Part shown: in pieces, positions 1-8,498 of the stretch
Layout of the letters: the number at the start of each line of letters is the position of its first letter
How positions within the stretch are numbered: the stretch's first letter is position 1
Assembly: GCA_900314125.1 (NCBI GenBank)
Contig: OMUD01000170.1
Coordinates: 1-34,848, forward strand
DNA: 34,848 nt
From: an uncultured Prevotellaceae bacterium
GTDB taxonomy: Bacteria > Bacteroidota > Bacteroidia > Bacteroidales > Bacteroidaceae
Direction: 5' to 3'
Position numbers and translations under genes: made by a program
The notes under the pieces: model-generated
Database searches by the model: none
Seen by the model: only the letters and a program-made list of their open reading frames with translations
Told to the model about the DNA's origin: nothing

Positions 1-722
1 ATATCAAGTTTGTTGCCACTTGCCCTGAATTCATCAAACATGTTCAGAGCTATAATCATCGGAACGTCCATGTCGAGCAGCTGGGTGGTCAGGTACAGGT
101 TGCGTTCCAAATTGGAGGCGTCAACCACATTGATGATTACATTGGGAGTCTTGTCGATGATGTGACGGCGTACATATAGCTCCTCTGGTGTGTAGGTGGT
201 GAGAGAGTAGGTGCCAGGAAGGTCAACTATCGAGAAATGGTAATCTTCAAAATCAAACACTCCTTCTTTGGCGTCAACTGTCACTCCGGAATAATTGCCG
301 ACTCTTTCGTGCGAACCGCTGGCGATATTAAACAAGGAGGTCTTGCCACAGTTGGGATTACCTACGAATGCAACGCTGATTTCACGCTCACGGCGGGAGG
401 CTATCTGTTGCATGTGCTTGCGACGGATTTCCGGACTCAATTCGTCAGCACTCAATCCTTTCAGTTCGGGTTGCTCTTTCTCCCAGGCTTTGGCTTCTTC
501 TTCACTCACCACTTCTATTAAAGCGGCCTCCGAGCGACGGAGGCTCACTTCATAGTCCATCAACTTGTATTTTATAGGGTCTTTTAAGGGGGCGTTGAGA
601 AGAACATCAACAGTTTTGCCTTTGATGAAGCCCATTTCAACAATGCGCTTACGGAAACCTCCGTGACCTTCTACTTTTACGATTACGCCGCTTTCGCCGC
701 TTTTTAGTTCACTTAACCTCAT
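1..722 (-). CDS. feoB: FeoAB fusion, ferrous iron transporter (5' part only)
   Basis: Ferrous iron uptake protein of the inner membrane, cut by the left window edge so that only the first 240 residues are present. I translated it from the complement, starting at the ATG at 722-720. Residues 1-72 look like a FeoA (SH3-like) domain, with MRLSELKSGESG and the typical GGFRKRIVEMGF. A charged linker follows, then the FeoB G domain: G1 GNPNCGKTS at 121-129, switch I threonine in SGVTVD (145-150), G3 DLPGTYS at 167-173 and G4 NMFD at 227-230. The transmembrane FeoB part lies outside the window. Separate FeoA and FeoB proteins are the rule in Proteobacteria, while fused forms are common in Bacteroidetes. 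A good promoter match lies 40 bp upstream, so the gene is probably transcribed on its own. Confidence 0.93.
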   Translation of the reverse strand, partial: MRLSELKSGESGVIVKVEGHGGFRKRIVEMGFIKGKTVDVLLNAPLKDPIKYKLMDYEVSLRRSEAALIEVVSEEEAKAWEKEQPELKGLSADELSPEIRRKHMQQIASRREREISVAFVGNPNCGKTSLFNIASGSHERVGNYSGVTVDAKEGVFDFEDYHFSIVDLPGTYSLTTYTPEELYVRRHIIDKTPNVIINVVDASNLERNLYLTTQLLDMDVPMIIALNMFDEFRASGNKLD

Positions 723-760
723 GTCAGGGTGTTTTTTGCCTTTTTTTCTCTTTTCAAAGG

Positions 761-793
761 CAAAATTACGAATAATTCATTTGGGGTGCAATA
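761..793 (-). promoter_or_regulatory. Predicted Bacteroidetes promoter of feoAB
   Basis: On the minus strand TAATTTTG (761-768) matches the -7 consensus TAnnTTTG exactly. TATTG (789-793) lies 20 bp upstream as a possible -33 box. The predicted start of transcription is near 755, about 30 nt before the feoAB ATG. The -33 part sits right at the end of the agmatine deiminase gene and inside a 6-bp palindrome (792-807). Confidence 0.55.
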
Positions 794-794
794 C

Positions 795-1856
795 TCATTT
801 GTGAGTAATTTCAACGCTATTTAGGGCATTTTCGGGAAATTGCATCGTGCTGCAATGGAGTGAGCCGTGCTGGCGGATCAGCACGCGGCTATCAATGCCG
901 ATAATATCACGATTGGGAAATATCTCTTGCAATTTGCTGAGAGCCGACTGGTCGTTCGAAGGCTGGCCGTATGTGGGGCAAAGTACAGCGCCATTGATAA
1001 TCAAAAAGTTTGCGTATGTGGCAGGCAAACGTTCTCCGTCTTCAATTATAGCGTCTGCCATTGGCAATCCTACCAGTCTGAAGGGGGTACCCTCTGCATT
1101 CTTGAATTGTTGCAACTCTTCCTGCATCAGTGACAACTCAGCATAGTGTGAGTCTGAAGGATCGCAGCACTCAACGTAAGCTATCGTATTGTTAGGGCAC
1201 AAACGGGCGAGGGTGTCTATATGGCCGTCGGTGTCGTCGCCTGACAAATGTCCATGGTTGAGCCATAGGATATGTGAGGCATTGAAATAATGTTGCAATC
1301 TTTCTGTTAATTCATCCTTGGACATCTCATTGCGGTTGGGCGACAAAAGACACTGGCTGGTCGTCAGGATCGTACCTTTACCATCACTTTCAATACTGCC
1401 ACCTTCAAGTACAAAATCAAGACAATTCACATAGCGCCCTTCCAATTTACCACTGTCCCACAACCGTTTGTTGATTTGGTTGTCATGATAGGCGGGAAAC
1501 TTCAATCCCCAGCCATTGAATTGAAAATCAAGGAATAAACATTCCTTTCCGTTGACACAGGTCAGAAAGCCATAGTCACGGCTCCAGGTGTCGTTGGTGG
1601 GACACTCAATGATTTGGATGTTGGAAATGCCTGAGGTTATCTCTTGGGCGAGTTTCATGTCCTCAGCCATGGCGACAACTTGCTCGTATGGGGTGATGGA
1701 CGAGATAAGCGCACGGTAATAGGACGCCACTTCGTCAAGTTGCTCACACCAGTCCGTGCCAGAGTGGGGGAGAGTGAGCAACACAAACGATTGCTTTTCC
1801 CATTCTGCGGGAAGGCGGAATGAGGAGTGGAATGAATCGGAAATGTTTTGATGCAT
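795..1856 (-). CDS. aguA: Agmatine deiminase (peptidylarginine-deiminase family)
   Basis: Cytoplasmic guanidine-group hydrolase of the PPAD/agmatine deiminase family, expected to convert agmatine to N-carbamoylputrescine and ammonia in putrescine synthesis. The 353 residues match the family length. Visible motifs are WSRDYG at 91-96, EGGSIESDG at 151-159, the DTDGHID substrate/catalytic loop at 208-214 and the catalytic cysteine Cys335 in GSLHCSTMQ. There is no signal peptide, which argues against the secreted peptidylarginine deiminases of Porphyromonas. It lies 51 nt downstream of ridA and is probably co-transcribed with it. The next pathway enzyme, N-carbamoylputrescine amidase (aguB), is not in this window. 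I am confident in the family and fairly confident in the agmatine substrate. Confidence 0.9.
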   Translation of the reverse strand: MHQNISDSFHSSFRLPAEWEKQSFVLLTLPHSGTDWCEQLDEVASYYRALISSITPYEQVVAMAEDMKLAQEITSGISNIQIIECPTNDTWSRDYGFLTCVNGKECLFLDFQFNGWGLKFPAYHDNQINKRLWDSGKLEGRYVNCLDFVLEGGSIESDGKGTILTTSQCLLSPNRNEMSKDELTERLQHYFNASHILWLNHGHLSGDDTDGHIDTLARLCPNNTIAYVECCDPSDSHYAELSLMQEELQQFKNAEGTPFRLVGLPMADAIIEDGERLPATYANFLIINGAVLCPTYGQPSNDQSALSKLQEIFPNRDIIGIDSRVLIRQHGSLHCSTMQFPENALNSVEITHK

Positions 1857-1907
1857 TTAAACAGAGAAGAAATAATACAGGAGACTTGCGATTTATGAAC
1901 TAGACAA

Positions 1908-2312
1908 CTATTTGTCACTAACCTCTTTCACGGCTATCGCTTCGATTTCAATTGGTGCATTCTTTGGCAAAGCGGATACGGCGAAAGCGGAACGGGCTGG
2001 GTATGGCTCTTCAAAAAAATCGCCATAAACTTCATTTACAGCCGAAAAGTCATTGATGTCGGTCAGGTAGATCGTCACTTTAACCACGTCTTTCATGGTG
2101 AAACCACCTGCTTCAAGAATGTGTTTGATGTTGGTGAGTGATTGGCGGGCCTTGCAGCGGATGCATCCTTCCTTGAATTCACCGTTTTCTGGGTCAATTG
2201 GCAATTGGCCACTCACAAAAATCATTTGGCCTTGCTGGCTGAATAACGATCTCACGCCCTGGCTGTAAGGGCCTATGGCTGCGGGAGCCTTGTCTGTAAT
2301 GATGGCTTTCAT
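1908..2312 (-). CDS. ridA: RidA family enamine/imine deaminase
   Basis: Small cytoplasmic RidA/YjgF/UK114 protein of 134 residues, the usual size. The family hydrolyses reactive 2-aminoacrylate and related enamines released by PLP enzymes. The N-terminal APAAIGPYSQG (9-19), FVSGQLPID (32-40), and the C-terminal PARSAFAVSALPKNAPIEIE (105-124) are the family signatures. Arg107 and Glu122 correspond to the active-site arginine and glutamate of E. coli RidA. The loop after the first motif (RSLFSQQGQ) looks one to three residues longer than in typical members. It lies between lptE (34 nt upstream) and aguA (51 nt downstream), so its expression is likely tied to this operon rather than to an amino-acid biosynthesis gene. 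Confidence 0.93.
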   Translation of the reverse strand: MKAIITDKAPAAIGPYSQGVRSLFSQQGQMIFVSGQLPIDPENGEFKEGCIRCKARQSLTNIKHILEAGGFTMKDVVKVTIYLTDINDFSAVNEVYGDFFEEPYPARSAFAVSALPKNAPIEIEAIAVKEVSDK

Positions 2313-2346
2313 GAATATCTTGTTTTTTGTTACAAATTATTGTTGA

Positions 2347-2859
2347 TCACCAGTTGGCCACGGTGGCATTGAATATCTGGTCAACGATGTCGTTGATCAT
2401 TTGCTGAACAAGCTCTTCCTGAACGGCATTCAACTGTTGAGACGAATCATATTCGGCTGTTGCGCTGAAAGTCTTCTCGAAATCCTCAGGATGGTGTGTG
2501 TTGTTCGTGAAGCGGACGTTTACCGTCATCTTCAATTGGGTCTGAGCTGAAAAACCATCACTGCTGATTGACTTGTTCAATTGGGAATATTCGGTGATCT
2601 CTCCTGAGAGATGGAGATCACCGTTGCGCTGAAGCACCTGAAGCTTTGTCTTGTTGGCATAAGCGTCACTCAAACTGGTGTAGAACATGCCTTCCATTGG
2701 GGACCATACATAGGCACTGCGGATTGGGAATTTTTCAATTGATATGCTCTTCACCTTTGTGTAGTCAATGCTCGAACCATTCAGGGAAAACGTGACCTTG
2801 CAACCCACCATCAGCAGGAGAAGCAAAAGCGTGGATATGTATAACTTGGTTTTCTTCAT
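2347..2859 (-). CDS. lptE: LptE family LPS-assembly lipoprotein
   Basis: Outer-membrane lipoprotein of 170 residues resembling the Bacteroidetes LptE family, the plug that works with LptD in placing lipopolysaccharide in the outer leaflet. The N-terminus MKKTKLYIST is followed by a leucine-rich stretch and a lipobox ending at Cys20 (LLMVGC). The mature part begins with a strand carrying FSLNGSSIDYTKVKSISIEKF, described here in two parts: FSLNGSSIDY and TKVKSISIEKF. This fits the 'sG.sid..vkti.i..f' pattern of the family. Regularly alternating strands and a C-terminal helix (residues 140-170) follow. It lies downstream of a sigma-54 activator, a pairing I recall as common in Bacteroidales. The 210-nt gap to that gene holds no exact TAnnTTTG site. 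A different lipoprotein cannot be excluded by eye. Confidence 0.78.
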   Translation of the reverse strand: MKKTKLYISTLLLLLLMVGCKVTFSLNGSSIDYTKVKSISIEKFPIRSAYVWSPMEGMFYTSLSDAYANKTKLQVLQRNGDLHLSGEITEYSQLNKSISSDGFSAQTQLKMTVNVRFTNNTHHPEDFEKTFSATAEYDSSQQLNAVQEELVQQMINDIVDQIFNATVANW

Positions 2860-3069
2860 TGATGTATTATGGGGGCTTCTATAAATTGTCTTTCAGAAAA
2901 TTTGGTGGATTTCTTTAGTTGATGGCTGTGCGGATGGAGGGAGCAATGTGGGCATTGTGACTGACTGACAAATAGCCAGATGCAAAGAAAGATCCAAATT
3001 GGCGAAAGTGTTTATACTGACCTTTTTCTTGTGATTTATAATGTGAATGGGGAATTTATAGAAGTCCCC

Positions 3070-4356
3070 TTATGATTCCTCTAAGCCGAATTTTCGGATT
3101 TTTCTGTATAATGTCCGCTCGCTGATTCCTAATTCCTGAGCGGCTTTCTTGCGGTTGTAGTTGTTGCGCGACAGCGACTCCATCAGACGTTGCTTATACT
3201 GCTCTTCTATCGTTAATGGCATCTTGTCCACATATTCGCTCGCCAGTTCTTCGTTGTTCTGATGTGAATAATCTTGCTGATGCGGTGATGTGATGTGTGA
3301 GGGATTCAGCTGAACCGAATCAGGAAAAGGATGGGATGGGGCATAATCATAGTTGTTGAATACGGATGGAGTTTTAAGGGTGCCCACGTCGTGAAGGTTC
3401 ACTTTTCCGCGTTCTTCAACAAGATTGTTGACAAGGGATTTTAAATCTGATATGTCTTTGCTTAGCTGTAAAAGCTGGGAAATCAGCATCTCGCGTTCAT
3501 TGGCGTAGCTATGCTTCGATTTCTCTTCTGTCTGAATAAGAGCGGGAAGACGCGTCAGTGAACTGTCGTCAGTGATGTTGTGCTCCAACAAAATCTGGGC
3601 ATTGATTTCACGCTCACGCGAGGTGATGCTGAGGTTCTCAACGATGTTGCGCAACTGACGCACGTTTCCTGGCCATTTGTATGACAATACCAGCTGCTTG
3701 CCATCTTCAGTAAGAACAATAGGCTGAATACGGTATTTCTCAGCCAATTCTGATGCGAATTTGCGGAATAGCAACACGATGTCTTCACCACGCTCACGGA
3801 GAGGTGGTATCTGAATCGGAATGGTGGCAAGACGATAATAAAGGTCCTCTCGAAACTTGCCTTCTTTGATGGCTTTCTGCATCTTCACGTTGGTGGCAGC
3901 CACGATGCGCACATCGGTCTTGCGTACTTCGTTGCTGCCCATGCGGATGAACTCACCGGTCTCAAGCACGCGCAGCAGTTTCACCTGAACCTCAAGTGGA
4001 AGTTCGCCAACCTCATCAAGAAACAAGGTGCCTTTGTCGGCTGTCTCAAAATAACCAGCATGGTCACTCACCGCACCCGTGAATGCACCTTTCATGTGGC
4101 CAAACAGTTCTGATTCTATTGTGCCGCTTGGAATGGAACCGCAGTTGATGGCAAAATATTTCTGGTGCTTGCGTGTGGAGTGGTCATGGATGATTCTCGG
4201 AAATACTTCCTTGCCTACGCCGTTCTCTCCTTCAATCAATACGGACAAGTCGGTATTCGCCACTTGAATAGCTATGTCAAGGGCGCGGTTCAGACCTTCG
4301 GCGTTGCCGATAATTCCGTAACGTTGTTTGATGGGTTGGAGTTCTCTGCTGTTCAT
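3070..4356 (-). CDS. Sigma-54 dependent transcriptional activator without receiver domain
   Basis: Bacterial enhancer-binding protein of 428 residues that would remodel RNA polymerase-sigma-54 (RpoN) using ATP. The AAA+ domain begins almost at the N-terminus (about residues 14-245): Walker A GENGVGKE at 43-50, the sigma-54-contacting GAFTGA loop at 90-95, Walker B GTLFLDE at 109-115, and FREDLYYRL with the arginine finger region near 168-176. A long Ser/Asn/His-rich linker (about 270-380) leads to a Fis-type helix-turn-helix (387-426, AAQELGISERTLYRKIRKFG). No receiver, GAF or PAS domain precedes the ATPase, so activity cannot be controlled by phosphorylation within the same chain. Its targets are not evident; the neighbouring lptE is one candidate. 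It starts 53 nt after the MBL-fold gene. Confidence 0.92.
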   Translation of the reverse strand: MNSRELQPIKQRYGIIGNAEGLNRALDIAIQVANTDLSVLIEGENGVGKEVFPRIIHDHSTRKHQKYFAINCGSIPSGTIESELFGHMKGAFTGAVSDHAGYFETADKGTLFLDEVGELPLEVQVKLLRVLETGEFIRMGSNEVRKTDVRIVAATNVKMQKAIKEGKFREDLYYRLATIPIQIPPLRERGEDIVLLFRKFASELAEKYRIQPIVLTEDGKQLVLSYKWPGNVRQLRNIVENLSITSREREINAQILLEHNITDDSSLTRLPALIQTEEKSKHSYANEREMLISQLLQLSKDISDLKSLVNNLVEERGKVNLHDVGTLKTPSVFNNYDYAPSHPFPDSVQLNPSHITSPHQQDYSHQNNEELASEYVDKMPLTIEEQYKQRLMESLSRNNYNRKKAAQELGISERTLYRKIRKFGLEES

Positions 4357-4409
4357 TTATGTTGTTTTGTTTTATGCCTTTGTGTGGAGAAAGGAAATGG
4401 CTCCGATAA

Positions 4410-5072
4410 TTATAAATAAGGATTGTAGAGTTTCTCGTGACCTATGGTCGTGGTGCCACCATGACCTGGATATACCTGAGTCGAATCAGGAAGCACACAG
4501 AGTTTCTCTTTTATGCTGCGGAGGAGCGATTGGTAGTTGCCACCTGCCAAGTCGGTGCGGCCCACACTGCTTTCAAAGAGTGTGTCGCCACTGATGAGGA
4601 TTTGCTCTTCGGCATTGTAGAAACAAATTCCGCCGGGAGAATGACCGGGAGTTGCTATCACATCCAAGTGGCTTTGGCCAAATCTCACTCGGTCTCCTTC
4701 CTTGAGGGAAGGCCCAACTGAATGCGTGAAGCTGTAGTCTAAAGATGATGCGACGGCTCCACCGAAGAACATGGCCACCTGCTGTTGAAGCTGGGTATAG
4801 TAAGGATGTTCCAGACTGCTGGCTTCGGGCTTCAATCCCAGCTCTTGCAATGCAAAACGGTTGCCAAATACGTGGTCAAGGTGGAAGTGAGTGTTCAGCA
4901 AGTGAACGATGTGGAGCGAACGGGAAGTGATGTAACCGTACAACTCTTCCCATTCTGACTTGGTCAGACAGCCACAATCGATTATCACGCCTTCGCCTGT
5001 GGAGTCGCTGAGCACGTAGGTGTTCACACCTATCGGATTGAATACGAACCGCTTTATTGTTATCATCGGCAT
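4410..5072 (-). CDS. Metallo-beta-lactamase fold hydrolase, glyoxalase II-like (YcbL type)
   Basis: Cytoplasmic binuclear metal hydrolase of 220 residues. Metal ligands are visible as THFHLDH (61-67), the histidine of PGHSPGG (142-148), the aspartate of SGDTLF (161-166) and the histidine of PGHGGTTTIGHE (202-213). GRTDL (171-175) and the short C-terminus ending NPYL match the YcbL/glyoxalase-II-like subgroup, which lacks the extra substrate-binding C-terminal domain of true GloB. The substrate is therefore uncertain: a thioester such as S-lactoylglutathione-like compounds is the family guess. The start ATG lies 1 nt after the rsmG stop codon, indicating translational coupling. Confidence 0.88.
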   Translation of the reverse strand: MPMITIKRFVFNPIGVNTYVLSDSTGEGVIIDCGCLTKSEWEELYGYITSRSLHIVHLLNTHFHLDHVFGNRFALQELGLKPEASSLEHPYYTQLQQQVAMFFGGAVASSLDYSFTHSVGPSLKEGDRVRFGQSHLDVIATPGHSPGGICFYNAEEQILISGDTLFESSVGRTDLAGGNYQSLLRSIKEKLCVLPDSTQVYPGHGGTTTIGHEKLYNPYL

Positions 5073-5073
5073 G

Positions 5074-5703
5074 CTAATTCTTTATGGTCACGTGTACCAC
5101 TTTTTTCTGGTCAAAATAGTCTTCATCATAGAAATCCTTGATGTCCCATGTGGTGCACAGGGATTTCATGCTGTTCATTTCTGCTGCAAGTTCTCCCCCC
5201 TTTAAGGCTATGATGCCGTTGGGAAGAACATTGTGCTGGTCTTTGCGGATATTCTTGCGGCTGCAACGCACTAAATCTGTAAGGGACATGGCGGCACGGC
5301 TAACCACAAAATCATAATCTCGCCCCTTGAGGTCTTCACCGCGGCTGTGGGTGAAACGGACGTTCTTTAAACCGATGGCGGTGCTTACGGCTTCTGCCAC
5401 TTTCAGCTTCTTGCCGATGCTGTCCACCAAATGAAAAGACACTTCGGGAAACATGATGGCTAAGGGAATGCCAGGGAAACCACCGCCGCAACCTAAGTCG
5501 AGGACGCAACTGCCTGGGGTGAAATGAATCACCTCGCTGATGGCCAGTGAGTGAAGGACATGATGCTCATAAAGGTTGCTGATGTCCTTGCGGGAAATCA
5601 CGTTGATCTTCTCATTCCAGTCGCTGTACAACTCATACAGGGAGCAATACTGGCGTTGCTGCTCCGCTGAGAGGGATGGATAATATTTCAGAAGGATGTC
5701 CAT
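5074..5703 (-). CDS. rsmG: 16S rRNA (guanine-527-N7)-methyltransferase RsmG
   Basis: SAM-dependent methyltransferase (GidB/RsmG) acting on G527 of 16S rRNA. The 209 residues match the family. The SAM-binding motif I LDLGCGGGFPGIPLA spans residues 68-82. YEHHVLHSL (45-53) and VSRAA (134-138) are the other conserved blocks. I chose the ATG at 5703-5701; an in-frame TTG two codons upstream (5709) would make a 4-base overlap with the preceding gene but is a less usual start. With the ATG start the gene begins 2 nt after the upstream stop and ends 1 nt before the MBL-fold gene, so the three are clearly one transcript. Confidence 0.95.
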   Translation of the reverse strand: MDILLKYYPSLSAEQQRQYCSLYELYSDWNEKINVISRKDISNLYEHHVLHSLAISEVIHFTPGSCVLDLGCGGGFPGIPLAIMFPEVSFHLVDSIGKKLKVAEAVSTAIGLKNVRFTHSRGEDLKGRDYDFVVSRAAMSLTDLVRCSRKNIRKDQHNVLPNGIIALKGGELAAEMNSMKSLCTTWDIKDFYDEDYFDQKKVVHVTIKN

Positions 5704-5705
5704 GG

Positions 5706-6539
5706 TCAATCTGTTGATAGAGTGGTGATGTCCGACAATTCATCGTATCCAAACTTGATGTCTATGCTGCCTAAGTAGAATGGTGCGATAGTGTAGTTTT
5801 TGTAGTGGAAGAGTATGCTGTCTTTCTCCAAGAGAATATTGGGTGAGATAAATATGTCCTTGAACCCCAACCCTTGCAGCTCTTCCTCATTTTTCACCTT
5901 GTTTTGCTTGATGAGTTTCTGTTTGATACGCTGGATCATTTCTGACTTACAGTTCTTCTTAAGCAATTTGTTCGGACGGACTATGTTGCCGTCGTTTAAT
6001 GAAAAGCTGTAGGCAAAACTCTCTTCGCCAGGGTGAGCGCCTCCCATGTAGCAGGATGTGTTGCCTGTGAAGCAGATGATGGTGTCGCCTAAGCCGAAAT
6101 GACATTCACTGTCAACGTTATTGTAGAAGGTGCAGTACAATTCTGTGTCATCGTAACCCGACAACAAGTCGGAAGACTCTTCATCGGAGGAACTGTAACG
6201 GCTTCGGGCAATGTCAAGCAGCTCCATCACGTAGGAATGTGAGATCTCACGAACAAGGCTGTCGCCATCTGTGGTTTTAAACCCCTCGCTCACCTGATCC
6301 TTGATGAAATTGTTGATGTTTTTCACTATCTTCTGCTCGCGTTCATCGTCCGAAGTGCTGCGGAGCATCGACAACCTCACGTCGGAGCGAAGGTCAAACA
6401 CATTTTTGCTGTGGGGATCTTGGTGAGTCACGCTGTCGCTGTAAAAAAAGTTTTCTATGACGATATGATGATCTTTCGTGCAACTTAAAGTCAGAAGATA
6501 CACGGAAATAATCAAAAATATGTGAATGATGCGCTGCAT
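5706..6539 (-). CDS. DUF3298 (RsiV-like) lipoprotein
   Basis: Predicted envelope lipoprotein of 277 residues. The N-terminal hydrophobic segment MQRIIHIFLIISVYLL ends in a lipobox TLSC with Cys20. The central part, with a helical region at about 65-115, and the C-terminal part with GGAHP at 166-170 correspond to the DUF4163/DUF3298 module found in B. subtilis RsiV, which binds lysozyme. In Bacteroidetes such proteins are free lipoproteins without an anti-sigma domain, and their role is unknown. Here it is the first gene of the rsmG-MBL operon, with a promoter-like TATCTTTG about 105 bp upstream. Confidence 0.8.
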   Translation of the reverse strand: MQRIIHIFLIISVYLLTLSCTKDHHIVIENFFYSDSVTHQDPHSKNVFDLRSDVRLSMLRSTSDDEREQKIVKNINNFIKDQVSEGFKTTDGDSLVREISHSYVMELLDIARSRYSSSDEESSDLLSGYDDTELYCTFYNNVDSECHFGLGDTIICFTGNTSCYMGGAHPGEESFAYSFSLNDGNIVRPNKLLKKNCKSEMIQRIKQKLIKQNKVKNEEELQGLGFKDIFISPNILLEKDSILFHYKNYTIAPFYLGSIDIKFGYDELSDITTLSTD

Positions 6540-6642
6540 GACGACGGTTGGTTTTGCCTTTTTGAGGAAGAATTTGCTTCCTGATTGCTTTGATTGTGGC
6601 TGGGCACAAACAATATTTTGGACGATTATCCTAAAATTTAAA

Positions 6643-6670
6643 CAAAGATACTACATTTTTTATAAACCAA
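6643..6670 (-). promoter_or_regulatory. Predicted promoter of the DUF3298-rsmG operon
   Basis: Minus-strand TATCTTTG (6643-6650) is an exact TAnnTTTG match. A weak TTGG (6667-6670) lies 16 bp upstream, shorter than the usual spacing. The region is very AT-rich, so a chance match is possible. Confidence 0.4.
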
Positions 6671-6765
6671 CTAAAAATATCCGCTTTCTTTCCACTTATT
6701 TTTCATAATTTAATTTTTAGCAACTATTTTTTTCTTTTTTAATCAGAGGTATGAAACTTTTTTCG

Positions 6766-6773
6766 TAAATTTG
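6766..6773 (+). promoter_or_regulatory. Predicted -7 element for the 6820-10658 operon
   Basis: TAAATTTG matches TAnnTTTG exactly, 47 bp before the first ATG of the plus-strand operon. I see no clear -33 TTTG at the right distance. The rest of 6540-6819 is AT-rich and holds only the two divergent promoter candidates. Confidence 0.45.
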
Positions 6774-6819
6774 CTGATTGGAATAAAAATCCATTGGATT
6801 TGGTTTTCTTTTTACCATT

Positions 6820-7434
6820 ATGGCGAACAACTATTACAGTCAGCATCCGGAAAAGTCGCATTTCTCTGATGCCGGTCTTATGATTGCACTGGCAGTATGC
6901 ATCGTCACCATCATCAAGCTGTTGATGTATGGCTTTACTTATGTGTCCCTGGCATGGCTGGCATTGACGATTGTTTATGTGGCCATTTCGTCTGCCACTC
7001 AAGCCAAGTCTAAGGTCAGGACTGCTGCCACCGCGGCTTTCATGGTGATATCAGCTGTGGCTTTTGTGGCGGCATTCACTTTTGATTATCCCATTCAGCC
7101 AAAGACGGAATCAAACCTGAGGGCTGAGCAAGACGAAAACAAACAGAATCAGCAGAATGTGGAGGAAATTCCTGTAGAAACTCCTAAGCCGGTGGTGGTT
7201 GAGACGGATGTCGTTTCAGAAGACGAATCTAAATTTGAGGACGTTGCACCTAATTCCATGCCTGAGGAATACCCTGAGGTTATGGCCGATCAGGACGAAG
7301 AGGATATTGAGGTGATTGACCTGCATGCAGACGAAGCTGCACAGGTTGAGCCAAATAGCAATGTCCAGCCAAATGCTGTAGAACATAATCAGGAAGAAGA
7401 AGCCATCACTGGATTTGATGAATCATTCCAATAA
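6820..7434 (+). CDS. Hypothetical membrane protein with long acidic tail
   Basis: I do not recognise this 204-residue protein. Residues 1-95 hold three hydrophobic segments (about 17-36, 39-56 and 69-89). The last 110 residues are strongly acidic and rich in Glu, Asp, Gln, Asn and Pro, with runs such as EDESKFEDVA and ADQDEEDIEVIDLHADEA. There is no signal peptide of the cleavable type and no cysteine cluster. The tail looks disordered and could act as a docking or metal/cation-buffering segment, but this is a guess. It is the first gene of a unit with the zinc-ribbon protein (26 nt downstream) and topB. Confidence 0.75.
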   Translation: MANNYYSQHPEKSHFSDAGLMIALAVCIVTIIKLLMYGFTYVSLAWLALTIVYVAISSATQAKSKVRTAATAAFMVISAVAFVAAFTFDYPIQPKTESNLRAEQDENKQNQQNVEEIPVETPKPVVVETDVVSEDESKFEDVAPNSMPEEYPEVMADQDEEDIEVIDLHADEAAQVEPNSNVQPNAVEHNQEEEAITGFDESFQ

Positions 7435-7460
7435 ATTCTTATTGAAATTTTTAAGAAGAT

Positions 7461-8477
7461 ATGAACAGTTTAATGAAATGCCCGATGTGTGGGAAAAAAA
7501 TTAACAGTGAGGCTACTCATTGCCCACATTGTGGAGAAGCTGTAAACAGGCGTGCTGTAAAGAAAAAAAGACTGATTATCGCTGCTGCTGCCATTGCTGC
7601 CATTGCTTTGTTGGCGTGGGGGGCTTATGCCATTTTCCATAAGGATAAATCAGACCTCATTGCCGACAACAACATGTCAGAACCTGACTCTTGGGAATTG
7701 ATCTGCCATTATAGGGACACCAATAATCCGGATTCTCTTGAAGGAGCACTTGAAAAATATATCAGGGCGTATGGTAAAGGACAGCATGCCTTTGATGTGA
7801 AAACTCTCCGTGAAAGGCTAAACAAGGAAAAGAAATATTGGAATAACGTGGAGGAGAGCGGAGCCAAGAGGGAAATGGTTGAGAAATATCTCAACGAATA
7901 TAAAGAGGAGGGATTCTTCTATCTCAGGGCCATCGACAAGCTTGATTCCATTACTTTTTTTGAAAAGCAGGAACTCAACACTGTAGAGGCGTACCAAGAT
8001 TATCTTGACCTTTATCCCGATGGAAGATACGAGGACCAGGCCAAGGCCAATCTTGCAAAACTCGACGCTGTTCCACTCACCGATGCGGAAGAGGAAAACG
8101 TGAAAAAGGTGATTGTCAAACATTTTGAGGCGATGGCACAGAAAGACACTATGGCCATCAATGCCACAATTGCAAAAAATCTTTCTTCATATCTTGGCAA
8201 GAAACCATGTAAGCCGAGAGATGTCAATGAATATGTGCGACACATGTTCCAGGATTCAGAAAGACAGGTGAAATTTGAACTCACTGATTTCAAAATCAAG
8301 AAAATCGTGATTATTGAGGATGGAGACCCAATCTACAATGTCACCTTTGTGCTTAATGAAACGATGAACAAGCCTGCAGAGCATGCCATTGTTAAGGATA
8401 CCGAAAGAGATTATGACGGTACTGCTATCCTCAACGACGATATGCTGATCACATCGTTGCTGCTTGAAGATATCTAA
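7461..8477 (+). CDS. Zinc-ribbon single-pass membrane protein, function unknown
   Basis: A 338-residue protein with an N-terminal zinc ribbon: CPMC (Cys7, Cys10) and CPHC (Cys21, Cys24). A basic stretch RRAVKKKR and one transmembrane helix (about 37-58) follow. The remaining 270 residues are probably outside the cytoplasm or in the periplasm. They contain a helical, TPR-like part (about 75-195, with FEKQELNTVEAYQDYLDLYP and a following repeat) and a C-terminal alpha+beta part (about 205-338) that may be NTF2-like. 'Zinc-ribbon + TM + TPR-like' proteins are common and unassigned in Bacteroidetes. The gene ends 21 nt before topB. Confidence 0.8.
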   Translation: MNSLMKCPMCGKKINSEATHCPHCGEAVNRRAVKKKRLIIAAAAIAAIALLAWGAYAIFHKDKSDLIADNNMSEPDSWELICHYRDTNNPDSLEGALEKYIRAYGKGQHAFDVKTLRERLNKEKKYWNNVEESGAKREMVEKYLNEYKEEGFFYLRAIDKLDSITFFEKQELNTVEAYQDYLDLYPDGRYEDQAKANLAKLDAVPLTDAEEENVKKVIVKHFEAMAQKDTMAINATIAKNLSSYLGKKPCKPRDVNEYVRHMFQDSERQVKFELTDFKIKKIVIIEDGDPIYNVTFVLNETMNKPAEHAIVKDTERDYDGTAILNDDMLITSLLLEDI

Positions 8478-8498
8478 ACGGAAATTCTTTTTTCTTTC

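Noticed and set aside
792-807. Palindrome TACTCA-tttg-TGAGTA over the aguA stop codon, considered as a terminator
   Set aside because: Only 6 bp and no T-run after it on either strand; it may be chance, although it touches the feoAB -33 box.
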